NCBI GenBank assembly: GCA_965226245.1
Contig: CBDDCL010000015.1
Span: 620,001 to 684,000 of the forward strand
Source: CBDCYS01 sp965226245
GTDB lineage: Bacteria; Acidobacteriota; Terriglobia; Bryobacterales; UBA6623
Reading direction: 5' to 3'
DNA length: 64,000 bases
The translations under genes and the position numbers were made by a program. The notes under the pieces were generated by a model. It saw only the letters and a program-made list of their open reading frames with translations. It made no database searches and had not been told where the DNA came from. Positions within the stretch are counted from its first letter, which is position 1, and the number at the start of each line of letters is the position of its first letter. Below are positions 1 to 10,296 of this stretch, piece after piece.

Positions 1-874
1 CACCCTTGCGCACAAACACATAGGCCGCCCCGGTGTTCGAAAAGCTGTTGTCGCCCTGATTGCCGTTTACCCCGGTGGCGCTGCTGTCCTCGAATGGCGC
101 CCCAACCACCACCGCGTCGCCCGATATCGCCACCGAGAAGCCAAATAGATCTTGGTCGTCCGTGTTAGAGGCTTTCAGATAAGCCTGCTGTACGATCGGA
201 TCAATCGTCAGCGGGTAGCGTGCGCCGCCAGCCTTCAACTCCAGCCGCAGTCCTCCGCCAGCCACCTCCAGCCGCGCATCGAGGGTGCGGCCATCGGCGT
301 CCCACACCTTCAGCCCGGCGTAGATGAGCGCCGTCTGGCCCTCGGCGTCGGCGAAGGCCACCGCCCACCCGCCGTTCCGCACTCGCGGTTCGAGACCGCC
401 CCGCACGGCCAGGTTCAGCTCCAACGTCTCGCCGCGCCCTGTCGGCGGCTGCCGCACTGTGAAACCGTGCTCGATCCCCCGCCCGCCATTGACGTACCAT
501 TCACGCAGCGTCTCGTCCCAGTCGTAGCTGACCCGTTCGGCCTCGACCTTCACCCGCGGCCGCTCCGTCACCGCTCTCGCCCGTCCGGCCCAGCCGTAGC
601 TTTGAAGCTCCAACCCCCACTTCCACCCGCCGCTGTCGGGCGTAATCAGGAATCCGCGCCCATCAAACTCGCTGACCCACTGCTGGCCGAAATTGCGCGC
701 ACGATGCCCGCCTTCCACAGGAATGGCTGCATGGTGATGACGCTCGTATTCAGAGCGGATGCTCTTCCAGTCGGACGGATCGAGACCGCCGGGAACTTCC
801 CCCAGAACGACCTGCGAGCCGGTGGGTCCGACGAGTCCGACTAATACAAACAGCAACAACATCTTCGTCCTCAT
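1..874 (-). CDS. FG-GAP repeat protein, exported (C-terminus outside window)
   Basis: The frame is open from an ATG at 874 down to base 1, so only the first 291 residues are visible. A strong Shine-Dalgarno (AAGGAGC) precedes the ATG. The N-terminus (MRTKMLLLFVLVGLVG) is a signal peptide. A beta-rich region of about 200 residues follows. From about residue 225 the integrin-like FG-GAP pattern begins: a segment ending FGFSVAISGDAVVVGAP and then GAAYVFVRK. Acidobacterial proteins of this kind usually carry a series of such blades, forming a secreted beta-propeller, sometimes followed by a TIGR03437 domain. It lies about 55 bp downstream of the TIGR03437 gene on the same strand and may be co-transcribed. 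Its role is unknown; a cell-surface or secreted adhesin-like function is inference. Confidence 0.8.
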   Translation of the reverse strand, partial: MRTKMLLLFVLVGLVGPTGSQVVLGEVPGGLDPSDWKSIRSEYERHHHAAIPVEGGHRARNFGQQWVSEFDGRGFLITPDSGGWKWGLELQSYGWAGRARAVTERPRVKVEAERVSYDWDETLREWYVNGGRGIEHGFTVRQPPTGRGETLELNLAVRGGLEPRVRNGGWAVAFADAEGQTALIYAGLKVWDADGRTLDARLEVAGGGLRLELKAGGARYPLTIDPIVQQAYLKASNTDDQDLFGFSVAISGDAVVVGAPFEDSSATGVNGNQGDNSFSNTGAAYVFVRKG

Positions 875-930
875 AAAGCTCCTTTCGTCACGGATTGATT
901 GGTGTCTCGCGAAACAAATCGGGGCGGTTC

Positions 931-3639
931 TTACTCTATGGCGATGGTTGTCGGCCGGCTCAACTGATTGGCTACCGTCAGCACGACTTCAACGGCTTCC
1001 CCGCTCGGCGCCGTGCCGGGCACATAGGCGTTGATTTGATAAAGCCCCGTGAATCCGGGCGTTGAGCCGGCGAAAAAAACCTCCGCTTCGGCGCCTCCAA
1101 TCGTCAATTGAATGGGGCTCGCCACTCTGGAAAGAGGGTCCGATGGCGCGGGGAACCCCGCCAACAGGGCCGGTTCCAGCGCTCCCAGCCCGGCTGCGTA
1201 CACCACAACCGCATCACCTTTCTTGACCGCGCTCCCGGGCCGCGCCAGCTGGCCGTCGCCACGAATAATAATCGCCTGCCCTTCGCCCGTCTGGTCCAGT
1301 GAAAAAATCGCCGGCTGGGCGTCGGCTAGCGTGATCGGCTCACCGAAGGCGAACGTTCGTCCGCGCTGCAAAATCACCTGGTGTTGCGTATTGGCCGGAA
1401 CGCCGTAGGGAATCATGGCGTTTACTTGAGAGTCGCTCACAAACAACAGCGGCATGAGCCGGTCGCCCACTCGCAGCGAAGTCGTCGCCAGCTCGGTCTC
1501 CAACGGCAGGGATTGCGAGATCGCCTGCCCGGCCGCCAGGCGTTGCCCGAATATGGAAATCAGACTGCCGGGCGCAAGTGGCGCTTGCGGCAAGAAACTG
1601 GCGGCGCTGACCACGGCGCCCGAACCGATGATGGGAACCTCCGAGTCGGTCAGCAGATCGAGGCTGACCTCGGTTTCTCCTTGGATGTCGGGCTCCACCA
1701 TCAGCGCCCGAGCCGTCACGGTCAATTCATCGAGAGTCGCGTCCCGAAACGCCCAGGAGCCCGTCCAGCCGCCGTCACCGAGCCGCGTCAGACCAAAGGG
1801 CGGGTCGCCGTTCGAAAAGGACACCAGAACCGCGCCTTCCACCATCGGACTCCCACAGTCGTCCACGACGCCCACCTCGATCTGGGTGGGCCAGCCCGCG
1901 GTGGTACGGAAATTGCTGCCGAAACGCCGAAAGACCGGCAGCAGCTCCGAGGGCGTGCAAAGGCTCTGGTTCGCGGCGTTCGGCAAACCCGTCGCCGAGG
2001 ACTGCAGCGGCGCGCCCGCTCCCGGGGCGACAACGAGCAGCAACTCGACTTCTCGAACGGCCCCGTCTTCAGCGAACCGGAATTCCAGCCGGCCTCGAAA
2101 AACCCCCGCCCCCAGAGCGGCCAGGCTGGGCCGGACTTCGACCGTGATCGGGTTGCCGGGCAGGACGGCCGCGGCGGCGGGATCATGCGAGAACCACGCC
2201 GGACCGTCATCGAAAGACGCCGTCGTCGTGAACGTCAGCGGCCCGGTGGTCGGATTGGAAACGATGATCTGCTGCGCCGCCGGATCTTCGCCGCCGGGCT
2301 CGCCGACAAAGATCAAGCCGATCGGATTGACCTCCGCCCCCGGTGCGGCATCCTGAGGCAAGACCTGGAGGATGATGGAAGCCGCCTGGGGCGAATTGTC
2401 CACGCCACTCGCCGACACCAGCACTTGCCCGTGGTATTGGCCGGGCGCCAGGCCGCCGGGGTCCACTCGAATGTTCACCGGGGGACGGGGATTTCCGGCG
2501 TCCGTCGTCCCCGAGGCCGGATCGATCGAGAGCCAGCCCGCCCCGCCCGAGAGCGTCGCGGCAGCGGCCGACCAGTTCAGCGGCTCACTGCCGGAGTTGA
2601 GGACGCGAACGTTCTGGGCAGCGGGAGCGCTCCCCTGCACGGCCCGAAAAGTGATGCCGGTCTGCGAAAGAATGATGCGGCGGGTGGAGGCGCTAACGCT
2701 CAACGTCACGGGAATGACGACCGTTTCGCCGCTGGTCGCACTACGGAACGTTAGCCGGCCGCTGTAAGTCCCCGGTCCGAGACTGCTAGGAGAAGCCGTC
2801 ACCGCCAGCGAGACTCGTTGCGAGGGATTCAGGTTCCCACTCGACGGACTCACGGCAAGCCAACCCCCACCCGTAGTCGTTTCGGCAGAAACGGTGTAAT
2901 CAATGGCCTCACTGCCCGCGTTCGACGCGTTCAAGATGCGCACGCCCGCGTCCGAATTCTCCAGGAGGGTGAAGAACAGCCCCGCGGGCGTTACCGTGAG
3001 GCGACGCATAGTTTGCCCGGGGTTAGGACCAATGCGCGGGCAAGTGCCAAAGCACTGCGTGGTCAGCGAATACCCCATGGTTCGGTCGTTATTCCATTCC
3101 GTTAGGAGAACCGTGTGCGGACCTGAAGAGGTCAGTGTGACTTCCACGCGAGCGCTCTGATTGCGGCACTGGCTTGCAATCCGAACCCCAGCCGGGTCGA
3201 ATACCTCGACACAGGGGTCAGGGGTACTGGTGCTCGCCGCTTGCACCACCACCACGTCCCCCGCCAAACCGTTCATCACGAACAGATCCATCTCGCCGCG
3301 CGGATCGATGATGCCCGTAAGTGTCTCCCCAAAGTTGATCGGGATTGCAGTGGGCGACGGTGCCGCTAGTCGCTCCAACGAGAGCGAATACCCCATGGTT
3401 CGGTCGTTATTCCATTCCGTTAGGAGAACCGTGTGCGGACCTGAAGAGGTCAGTGTGACTTCCACGCGAGCGCTCTGATTGCGACACTGGCTTGCAATCC
3501 GAACCCCAGCCGGGTCGAATACCTCGACACAGGGGGCAGGGGTACTGGCGCTCGCCGCTTGCACCACCACCACGTCCCCCGCCGAACCGTTGAATCGAAA
3601 GGAGTCCAAGTCTCCAACGGGATCTATCTGGCACGTCAC
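931..3639 (-). CDS. PPC-like/BACON-like repeat surface protein with C-terminal TIGR03437 domain (probably 5'-truncated)
   Basis: 902 residues from a GTG. Order: two nearly identical PPC-like beta domains (about 1-85 and 90-195, each with GDVVVVQAAS and CVEVFDPAGVRIASQCRNQS), then several BACON/Ig-like domains (about 210-540, with WLSIDPASG- and WFSHDP-type motifs), then the Solibacter TIGR03437 domain (about 680-900, AASFLPQAPLAPGSLISIFG to the end). There is no signal peptide. The frame continues upstream of the GTG for about 25 codons with matching domain sequence (TISYGDVVTCQID) until a stop. So the visible start is inside a domain. The natural N-terminus was probably supplied by the upstream caspase protein before a methylase fragment interrupted the gene. 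Inferred role: exported surface protein. Whether it is now translated is unclear. Confidence 0.75.
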   Translation of the reverse strand: MTCQIDPVGDLDSFRFNGSAGDVVVVQAASASTPAPCVEVFDPAGVRIASQCRNQSARVEVTLTSSGPHTVLLTEWNNDRTMGYSLSLERLAAPSPTAIPINFGETLTGIIDPRGEMDLFVMNGLAGDVVVVQAASTSTPDPCVEVFDPAGVRIASQCRNQSARVEVTLTSSGPHTVLLTEWNNDRTMGYSLTTQCFGTCPRIGPNPGQTMRRLTVTPAGLFFTLLENSDAGVRILNASNAGSEAIDYTVSAETTTGGGWLAVSPSSGNLNPSQRVSLAVTASPSSLGPGTYSGRLTFRSATSGETVVIPVTLSVSASTRRIILSQTGITFRAVQGSAPAAQNVRVLNSGSEPLNWSAAAATLSGGAGWLSIDPASGTTDAGNPRPPVNIRVDPGGLAPGQYHGQVLVSASGVDNSPQAASIILQVLPQDAAPGAEVNPIGLIFVGEPGGEDPAAQQIIVSNPTTGPLTFTTTASFDDGPAWFSHDPAAAAVLPGNPITVEVRPSLAALGAGVFRGRLEFRFAEDGAVREVELLLVVAPGAGAPLQSSATGLPNAANQSLCTPSELLPVFRRFGSNFRTTAGWPTQIEVGVVDDCGSPMVEGAVLVSFSNGDPPFGLTRLGDGGWTGSWAFRDATLDELTVTARALMVEPDIQGETEVSLDLLTDSEVPIIGSGAVVSAASFLPQAPLAPGSLISIFGQRLAAGQAISQSLPLETELATTSLRVGDRLMPLLFVSDSQVNAMIPYGVPANTQHQVILQRGRTFAFGEPITLADAQPAIFSLDQTGEGQAIIIRGDGQLARPGSAVKKGDAVVVYAAGLGALEPALLAGFPAPSDPLSRVASPIQLTIGGAEAEVFFAGSTPGFTGLYQINAYVPGTAPSGEAVEVVLTVANQLSRPTTIAIE
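3065..3588 (-). repeat. Near-identical tandem domain duplication (about 205 bp, period 318 bp)
   Basis: Positions 3065-3270 and 3383-3588 are almost identical with only a handful of mismatches. They encode the two PPC-like domains of the TIGR03437 protein. The spacing of 318 bp is 106 codons, so the duplication keeps the frame. The near-identity suggests recent duplication or gene conversion. Confidence 0.9.
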
Positions 3640-5974
3640 GACATCTCCATAGGAGATGGTCGTCGGGGCGGTCGGGCACGAAGGGGAGCTTGGCGTCGTG
3701 CGCGTCTCTTATCGCCTGCTTCCGAGCGGCGGTGTTGGCGACAGCGAGCCGTTGTCCGAGCTGATCCGCCAGGTAGGCGCGGAGGTTGAACAGGTCATGA
3801 TCGACTATCGGGTGAGCGTGAAGATCGTACAGCCGCCTGCTCTTGTCGTCGGTCAGGTAGATGTACTCGCCGCTGGTGTCCTTCCCTCCTTGCTGACTGA
3901 CGGCGAAGAAGATCGGGTAGTCGTCGACTTTCGGGCAGCGCAGGCGCGGCGGGGCTTTGGGGTCATCGTTCCATTTCTGGCAGAACAAGATGCTGGTCTT
4001 GGTGCCGGCATGCGGCTTGAAGGTGTTTCCGTACAGGCCAACGACGGACAGGATGCGGGCATGGTCGGCGATGAAGCCTCGAATGATCTTGTCCGTCGTG
4101 TTGTTCATGCGGCCCTGGGGCAGAACAATGGCCATACGGCCGCCGGGTTTCAGAAAGTCAAGATTCCGCTGGATAAACAGGACATCGCGGCCGACTTTGT
4201 TCTGCCACTTGCCGCTCGGCCGGCGTAGATCGTTGAGAGAAGAGAAAGCGTTGTCGGGATCACTGGGCAAGATCCGGCCCTGTTCGAGCGCTTCGTCGAA
4301 CCGTTGCTGATCGCTTGTCAGATCATCCCGGCGGCGTGAGCGGGGAGGAATGGCCGGGGCCACGAAACCTCTCGTTCGCCCTCCGAGCTGCGTCATCGTC
4401 TGGCGGCGCTTGCCCGGCTGGGGTTTTCGCCATGGCTGGACCTCGATGCCCTCATCCTCCAAACGGGCCATTGGCAAATCGTTGGGCAAGTCTCCGATGT
4501 CGCGCGGGTGCTGGCGATTGAAAGTTCCTTCTTCGACATGGTTGCGGACGTAGTCGATGACGTCATCCACGGAAACAACCCCGTCCTGGTCATAGTCCGC
4601 GGCCCCGTTTAAGGCATTGAGCAGAAAATAGCTGAACGCACCATGCCCGCCGCCGTATTGGGGACCCTCGAAGGAGACCTCTCCCGGGCGGCTTGCCATC
4701 ATGCCGCCGACTTCCCCGTCCGCCTGGGCCAAGTTCGCTACATGGCGGTGAATCCGGTTCCGGTGTGTGTCAATGGTTCCGATCATGCCTGCATGGCAAA
4801 CGTCAACGTAGATCAACAAGCGCCGGATGTCCCTCAGTTCTTCTTGAATAAGATTCTGAATATCCGACATCAGTACAGCCGTTGAAGCCAGGTCTTCCGG
4901 GTTGCTGTCGTATGTGACGATGTAGCCTTCGCCGGTTTTACGATCGACCGTGCCGTGAGCCGCCAGAAAGACGAGCACAATGTCATTCGGGCCTGCCTGG
5001 GCTTTGAGAAAGGAATCGAAAGCGTTTCGCACAGCGGAGGTGTTGGCCTCTTCATTGACGAGGATCTTGATGTTTTCGTCCGGCAAAGCCCCGCCTCGCG
5101 GACTCTTGAGATGCTTTTCGAAGAGCAACGCATCGGTGTGGGCGAATTGAAGGTCTTTTATTCGGGGGTCCTGGTACTGCGAGATGCCGATCAGCAGCGC
5201 GAAGGTTTGGCCTTGCCCCTCAAGTGCCATTGTCGTTTTGTTTCGCTGCTGGAGAAGCGATCGCTGGGCGGCCCGTTCCTCGTGTACGAACAGCCTTTCC
5301 CGCAACCATGTGCTGTCTGGCAAGATTTCGTGCAGTTGTCTGTATTCGGTTGCGGCCTCAGTGGAAAGACCGTGTCGTCCGAGCAGGACGGCTTTCGCGA
5401 TGCGGGCTGGGAGATCCTCGGGGTCGGCCCGCAGCGCGGCCTCTACGGGGGCCATCTCGTTCTCGAAACTCCCCGCCGACACCTCGCCGATGCCCCGCGG
5501 TTGTCCGGCGAGATCCGCTGGGGGCTGCCCGTCATCGAGCAGGTCCCGCACAAGCGAGGCCCCGTTGTGCCTGCGGGTAGCTGGGACAGAGGCAGGCAGC
5601 TCCGGCAAGATGCAAACCGGAAGTTCGCGAATAGAATCCAACTTGCCGTCTAAGACGTTCAGTTCTTGCACGCCAACGCGTAGTTCGCTTCGGGGGCTCA
5701 GGCGGTAAATCGATTCTCCGGGACAATACTGCAGGGTGACTGCCTTGCCGCCGCTTTCCAGAACGTCTCCGGGAAACAGAATCTGTCCCGCTTTCGCTTC
5801 GATGGCGAGAGAACGCCCCGCCTTTCGAAGCTGAGCTTGGCCGCTTTCAAGGACCACACCGACTGGCCTCCCCCGCTCGTTTTGGGAGACAGCCGGAGTA
5901 AGCCCAAGGGAGGCGACCGCTACAATCCTTAAACTGGCGGAAAACAGCCGGTTGCTCGCGTTTCGTCGCGTCAC
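3407..5974 (-). CDS. Caspase-family (metacaspase-like) exported protein, chimeric C-terminus
   Basis: 855-residue frame. Signal peptide at 1-30; FecR-like domain about 35-115 (VGVVLESGQAQLRKAG); a TPR-like stretch about 170-240; peptidase C14 caspase domain about 255-500. The catalytic pair is visible: His340 in VFLAAHGTVD and Cys393 in IYVDVCHAG. A calcium-loop-like DYDQDGVVSVDD follows at about 460. A basic linker and RFDEALEQGRILP (about 558-570) still fit acidobacterial caspase proteins. At about residue 587 the sequence changes abruptly to an N6-adenine methylase fragment (to about 760). The last 95 residues are out-of-frame translation of the downstream TIGR03437 gene. The caspase part looks intact and could be an active cysteine protease; the tail is probably rearranged DNA or a misassembly. 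Confidence 0.7.
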   Translation of the reverse strand: MTRRNASNRLFSASLRIVAVASLGLTPAVSQNERGRPVGVVLESGQAQLRKAGRSLAIEAKAGQILFPGDVLESGGKAVTLQYCPGESIYRLSPRSELRVGVQELNVLDGKLDSIRELPVCILPELPASVPATRRHNGASLVRDLLDDGQPPADLAGQPRGIGEVSAGSFENEMAPVEAALRADPEDLPARIAKAVLLGRHGLSTEAATEYRQLHEILPDSTWLRERLFVHEERAAQRSLLQQRNKTTMALEGQGQTFALLIGISQYQDPRIKDLQFAHTDALLFEKHLKSPRGGALPDENIKILVNEEANTSAVRNAFDSFLKAQAGPNDIVLVFLAAHGTVDRKTGEGYIVTYDSNPEDLASTAVLMSDIQNLIQEELRDIRRLLIYVDVCHAGMIGTIDTHRNRIHRHVANLAQADGEVGGMMASRPGEVSFEGPQYGGGHGAFSYFLLNALNGAADYDQDGVVSVDDVIDYVRNHVEEGTFNRQHPRDIGDLPNDLPMARLEDEGIEVQPWRKPQPGKRRQTMTQLGGRTRGFVAPAIPPRSRRRDDLTSDQQRFDEALEQGRILPSDPDNAFSSLNDLRRPSGKWQNKVGRDVLFIQRNLDFLKPGGRMAIVLPQGRMNNTTDKIIRGFIADHARILSVVGLYGNTFKPHAGTKTSILFCQKWNDDPKAPPRLRCPKVDDYPIFFAVSQQGGKDTSGEYIYLTDDKSRRLYDLHAHPIVDHDLFNLRAYLADQLGQRLAVANTAARKQAIRDAHDAKLPFVPDRPDDHLLWRCRDVPDRSRWRLGLLSIQRFGGGRGGGASGERQYPCPLCRGIRPGWGSDCKPVSQSERSRGSHTDLFRSAHGSPNGME
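3697..4217 (-). pseudogene. Fragment of type I restriction N6-adenine methylase (HsdM-like) fused in frame to caspase gene
   Basis: About 174 codons read in frame with the caspase gene resemble the C-terminal half of HsdM-type methylases: LDFLKPGGRMAIVLPQG, then ARILSVVGLYGNTFKPHAG and TKTSILFCQKW. The catalytic NPPY/F motif should lie just upstream but is absent, because the sequence switches to caspase-protein sequence. The fragment cannot methylate DNA by itself. Its downstream edge, near 3690-3705, joins the PPC/TIGR03437 gene in another frame. No other restriction-modification gene is visible nearby. Recombination scar or assembly chimera cannot be told apart here. Confidence 0.7.
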
Positions 5975-6081
5975 TGGTGGTCTCAGTTTGATTCTGTCCG
6001 CTGGTGCTTCTGCTATTCTATACGCTAAACCGCATGTTTTACAGCAAACTCGTTGCCCTACCGATGCACGTTTCTTGAGTC

Positions 6082-9000
6082 ATGCCTTGCGGTTTTCACA
6101 CTTTGAAGGCGGACTACGCGCCTTGCCTTCTCGCAATTCGTTGTTTTGTAGCAGCGGCGTTGCTCCTTGGTGTCCCGCGATCTGAAGCCCAGAGCACTTT
6201 GGGCCTGATCTCCGGCAGAATCGTCGATTCCTTGACCGGCGAAGCGATCTCCGGCTCGCGCGTCGAATACATCGCCCGAGACACCGGAACCGGCGGCGGC
6301 GTCCTTACCGGAGCGGAGGGGTTCTACGTGATTGGGTTTCTGGCTCCGGGCCAGTATCAAATTCGCGTGACGGCCGATGGTTACCAACCACAGGAGGTGC
6401 ATGCTCTCGCACTACGGGTCGCCGGCCGAATCGATCTGAATTTTCGACTTCGGCTGCTGAGCGACATCTGGGAGCAGCAGAGATCCCGGAGCTTCTTTTT
6501 TCCGGAGCGGGACGAGGTGATCACGTTTTACGGGCCCGACGTGGACATGAGCCGGCAGGGAACGTTTGCATCCACGCCCGGCAACGTCGGCGTGCTGGAG
6601 GCGACGCTCTCCCAGGCGATCGATCCAACGGAAGTACGAGAGCTACCCCTTGCCCTCCGTAATGTTTATGCAACGATAGTCAGCCAGCCCTTTGTCACCG
6701 CCGACACCGCGACAACACGCGGTCTAGGCCTGTCGATCGGCGGTCAAAGACCGACTTCGTCGAACTTCATGCTCGACGGGCTCGAAAACAACAACTACTT
6801 GATCGGCGGACCCCTGGCGCCTCTGCCGCCCGAATTCGTGCAGGAATACCGCGTATCACTTGGCAATTTTACCGCCGAATACGGGCGTACGGCTGGGTAC
6901 CTTGCAAACGCGGTCACCCGTTCGGGAGGGAATACGTGGCACGGCATCGGATACTTCCACAGTCGTAACGATGCTTTCAATGCCAATGACTTTCAGAGCA
7001 ACCGTCGCGGCCTCGATAGGGCGCCGCTCAAAGAATCCCAATCAGGGTTTCAGCTTGGCGGTCCGCTCCAAAGCACTTCATTGTTCTATTCTGCCGCCTA
7101 TGAATACCTTCGGCGTCGGGGATTCGAGGAGCCGACGAGTTTCAAAGTTCCGGCCCCCAGCTTCGCTGAAAAACTGTCTGCTCCAAACAGTCTCGCTCGG
7201 CAGCTGCTTGAGAAGTATCCGACTCCTGCAACCGACCCTGGAGATGGCGTGACAACGAAGATTACCCGGCGGCCGTCAGCTTCGATCAACCGCCACATGC
7301 TGCTCCAGCGTGTGGACTTCGTGCCTCGTTCGGGTAGGGATCGCTTCATGGGCCGTTTTTCGCTGGGGCGGTTTTCCTGGCCGGACTTCATCTGGTACCC
7401 TTATCCAGACTTTCTCTCCGGCTTGAAGCAACCGTCGATCGGAATGGCGATCAGTCACGTAAGAACGTTCCGGCCCCAACTTCTGGGCGAGCTGCGTTTC
7501 GGATGGAACCAAGGTACAGTTCGCTGGGACCGCGCCCGTCCGGAGATCCCGACTCTATTGATCGCACAGACACTGATCGGCCCTCAGGATTCCCCCGAAG
7601 ATGCACGCTTGCCAACTCTGGCGCCCGGGAGTCCCGCCTTCTATGCGTTTCGTAACCGAACGAGGAGCTGGGAGCTGGCTCACAGTCTGATGTGGAGCAG
7701 GGGAGCCCACATCATCAAGGCCGGTGGGGGCCTTCTACTGCGTCGTCTGAGTGGCTATCTGACCGCTGGACGCGACGGGCAATATGTTTTTGACGATCTG
7801 TTCGCGTTCTCGGTGGATCGGCCTAGTTTCTTTTCAGCTCCATTATCTCGTGCAGATTTGCCGTCGTTTGAGCTGCCGCGGTTCGACCGAGATTATTCCT
7901 ACAACCAGTACTATTGGTTCGCGGAAGATACACTGCGCCTAACGAGGCGGCTGGTGCTCAATCTTGGGGTGCGCTACGAGAGTTTTGGAGCGCCCGTGAA
8001 CAGGGCTCCGTCAAGGACTCCGTGCTTGAGCTGGGATCCGGGAGCGACTTTGCACAGCGCCTGGCTTCGGCGAAGCTTACCCTTCCCTCCACAGCAACTC
8101 AGACATCCTACACTGCCGATCGGAACGACTTCGCGGGCCGGTTCGGGTTTTCCTATGATCTCTCCGGCAGCGCCGACATCTTGCTGCGCGGTGCGTACGG
8201 CATATTCCACGACCGGCCGTTTGATAACCTCTGGCTCAACTCTCGCAACAACAACTTTGTTCTGGGGAGGTTTTCATACCGCGATACAGCAAGTGGCGAG
8301 GGATATCTAGCCCCGATCTCAGAGGCGCTGCCCTCGTACGAAGGAGCCCCTTTCCCGGCGGACTTCCCTCTGACCGCGCTCGACAAACAATTGAGAACTG
8401 CCTACGTGCAAAGTTATTTTCCAAGCACACCTGGGACGTAACTGGACAGCCGAGATCGATGGCTTGGGAACGCTCGGCAGAAAGCTGATCACGACAGACA
8501 TCGTCAACCGGCAGTTCAGCACGCCGCTGACTCCCGGCAATCCACAGGGCCGCTTCCAGGCGGAGCTTCCCGACGTCTCTTATCGGTCAAACCAGGGATC
8601 ATCAAGTTATCATGCAATGGCGCTGACTACCCGCTATCGTTCGCGAGCGGCAACGCTGCAGGCGTCCTATACATGGAGCCACACCATCGATAATCAAAGC
8701 GACCCGCTCGTGGGGGATTTCTTTGATCTGGGCTTCACTCGGGCAGCGGCTCGACCCAATGCGGATGGCGTCGCAGCATTCTCGCGGCAGTTCGATAGCC
8801 GGGCGGATCGAGGGAATTCGGATTTTGACCAGCGTCACAATTTCGTTCTCTACTCTCATTGGGCGGTCCCCTCCATGCGCCGTAACCACTGGTTGGCGAA
8901 AGTGTTTCGAGATTGGCGCGCAGCGGCTGTGGCGGCTTTTCGAACAGGGTTTCCTTTCTCGGTTTTCGCACCGTCGACGGTCGCTTTGGGAGCTGGTCAG

Positions 9001-9429
9001 ATCATTAATCAGCGGGCGGACATCATAAGACCTGAACGCACGGAACAAAACCCGCCTGCGGCGGTTCCCGGCGGAAGGCTGCTCTTGAACGCTGCCGTTG
9101 GTGACGGTTTCGCGCAGCCTGCTTCTGGGGTTCTGGGTAACTCAGGCCGTAACTCTCTTCGCGGCCCGGGCCTGTTCAACGTTGATCTCTCATTGAGCCG
9201 TTCTTTCGCGCTCCGCTGGGCAGGGGAGTCCGGGCGAGTCACGTTCCGCGCCGACGCGTTTAACGCACTCAACCACGCCAACTTGAACGATCCGGCCGCT
9301 CTGCTTGGGGCCCGCGATTTTGGAGTGGCAATGTTTGGACGCCGAGGGCGCCAGTCGGGATTTCCCGCGCTCAGCCCTTTCGACGAAAGACCGCGGGAGA
9401 TCCAGCTGATGTTGAGGCTGGAATTCTGA
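6082..9429 (+). pseudogene. TonB-dependent receptor (Oar-like) with carboxypeptidase-regulatory domain, two frameshifts
   Basis: Reading across three frames gives about 1,115 residues, the usual size for acidobacterial Oar-like receptors. Signal peptide at 1-37; carboxypeptidase-regulatory fold about 40-125 (ISGRIVDSLTGEAISGSRV); TonB plug with MLDGLENNNYLIGG and EYGRTAGYLANAVTRSGG; outer-membrane barrel to the C-terminus, ending in hydrophobic-aromatic LMLRLEF. The frame changes near 8000 (frame 1 to 3) and again near 8420-8430 (3 back to 1; the expected YVQSYF-to-HLGRNW junction lacks a few bases). Either the gene is inactivated or the sequence has indel errors. Intact members import or bind polymeric substrates at the outer membrane; the substrate here is unknown. 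Confidence 0.8.
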
Positions 9430-9584
9430 TGCCGGGACGTGCCCCATGGATCACCCTCCCAAGCTCTCTCTTCCCCGCGGGGGCGGCGGCGTGAGGCCCA
9501 CTCCCGACCGCCGTATGCCTAGCAAGTGTTGCCTTTGTCCGCTAGCGATAAGATGCGGGCTAGAATGAGTAGGCTTCGCCGAGG

Positions 9585-10296
9585 ATGGATACTCAGACCA
9601 CCAAATCCCCACGAGTTCTGCCGCGCACTTCCTGGACCTTGATCTCGGCTGCCCAAGGGACGCACAAAGGATCCGCAGCGGCTCTTAACGAGTTTTAGCG
9701 TCGCTACTATCGTCCCATCCAGGCCTATCTTTCGGCAATTGTTAGCGATCCGCAAGAAGTGACTGATATGGCACAGGGGTTCTTCACGGACGTCGTCGTT
9801 TCCGGGTCACTCTTGCGCGGCGCCAACCCCTCACGAAACTTCCGGCCTTATCTAAAACAACCGAAAGTCGGGCGCCAAGAAGCGAATCCCGGAGCAAGCC
9901 ATGGAACGAGTGGATCAAGACCCGCGAGGTTGGGATCACATTCAACTCAAGACGCATGCCCAGGCCGAGCTGCACTTTCACACGGCCTGGGTTCGGGAGC
10001 TTCTCAAAGAGGGACTACGACGTTTCGAAAAGGACTGTCAAGCGAGAAACCAGTCTGAACACTTCGAGTTATTTCGCCGGCATTACCTGCACGACGGCTC
10101 CCGTCCGCCGTCCTGGAAGGAGCTTGGGGACACGTTCGGTCTGGAGCAAAAGGTAGCTCGAAGCCGCGCACAGACCGCGGCCCGCCGCTTCGGCAAGGTC
10201 TTGCTGTCTCTACTCGTTGACGAGATGGGTTCCGAACACGAGGCGCGCCTGGAGCTCGGCACCCTGATGGAACTCTTGGTGGAAATGCATGGGTAA
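9585..10296 (+). pseudogene. ECF-like RNA polymerase sigma factor remnant (in-frame TAG and frameshift)
   Basis: From ATG 9585 the frame reads MDTQTTKSPRVLPRTSWTLI, then AALNEF, a TAG stop, RRYYRPIQAYLSAIV and TDMAQGFFTDVVVSGSLL. This matches region 2 of the large ECF-like sigma factors of Acidobacteria and Planctomycetes. Near 9870-9900 the frame shifts. The second part (frame of 9901) gives RGWDHIQLKT, FELFRRHYLHDGSRPPSW and ELGDTFGLEQKVARSRAQTA, the region 4 helix-turn-helix. The TAG replaces a Cys or Trp codon just before RRYYRP. Such sigma factors usually sit beside Ser/Thr kinases, and a kinase remnant does lie at 13.5 kb. The overlap with the next gene (ATGGGTAA) shows the two were translationally coupled. 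Confidence 0.75.

Noticed and set aside
1381..2754. 457-residue plus-strand frame opposite the TIGR03437 gene
   Set aside because: Arg/Gly/Gln-rich antisense shadow; the minus strand carries recognisable domains.
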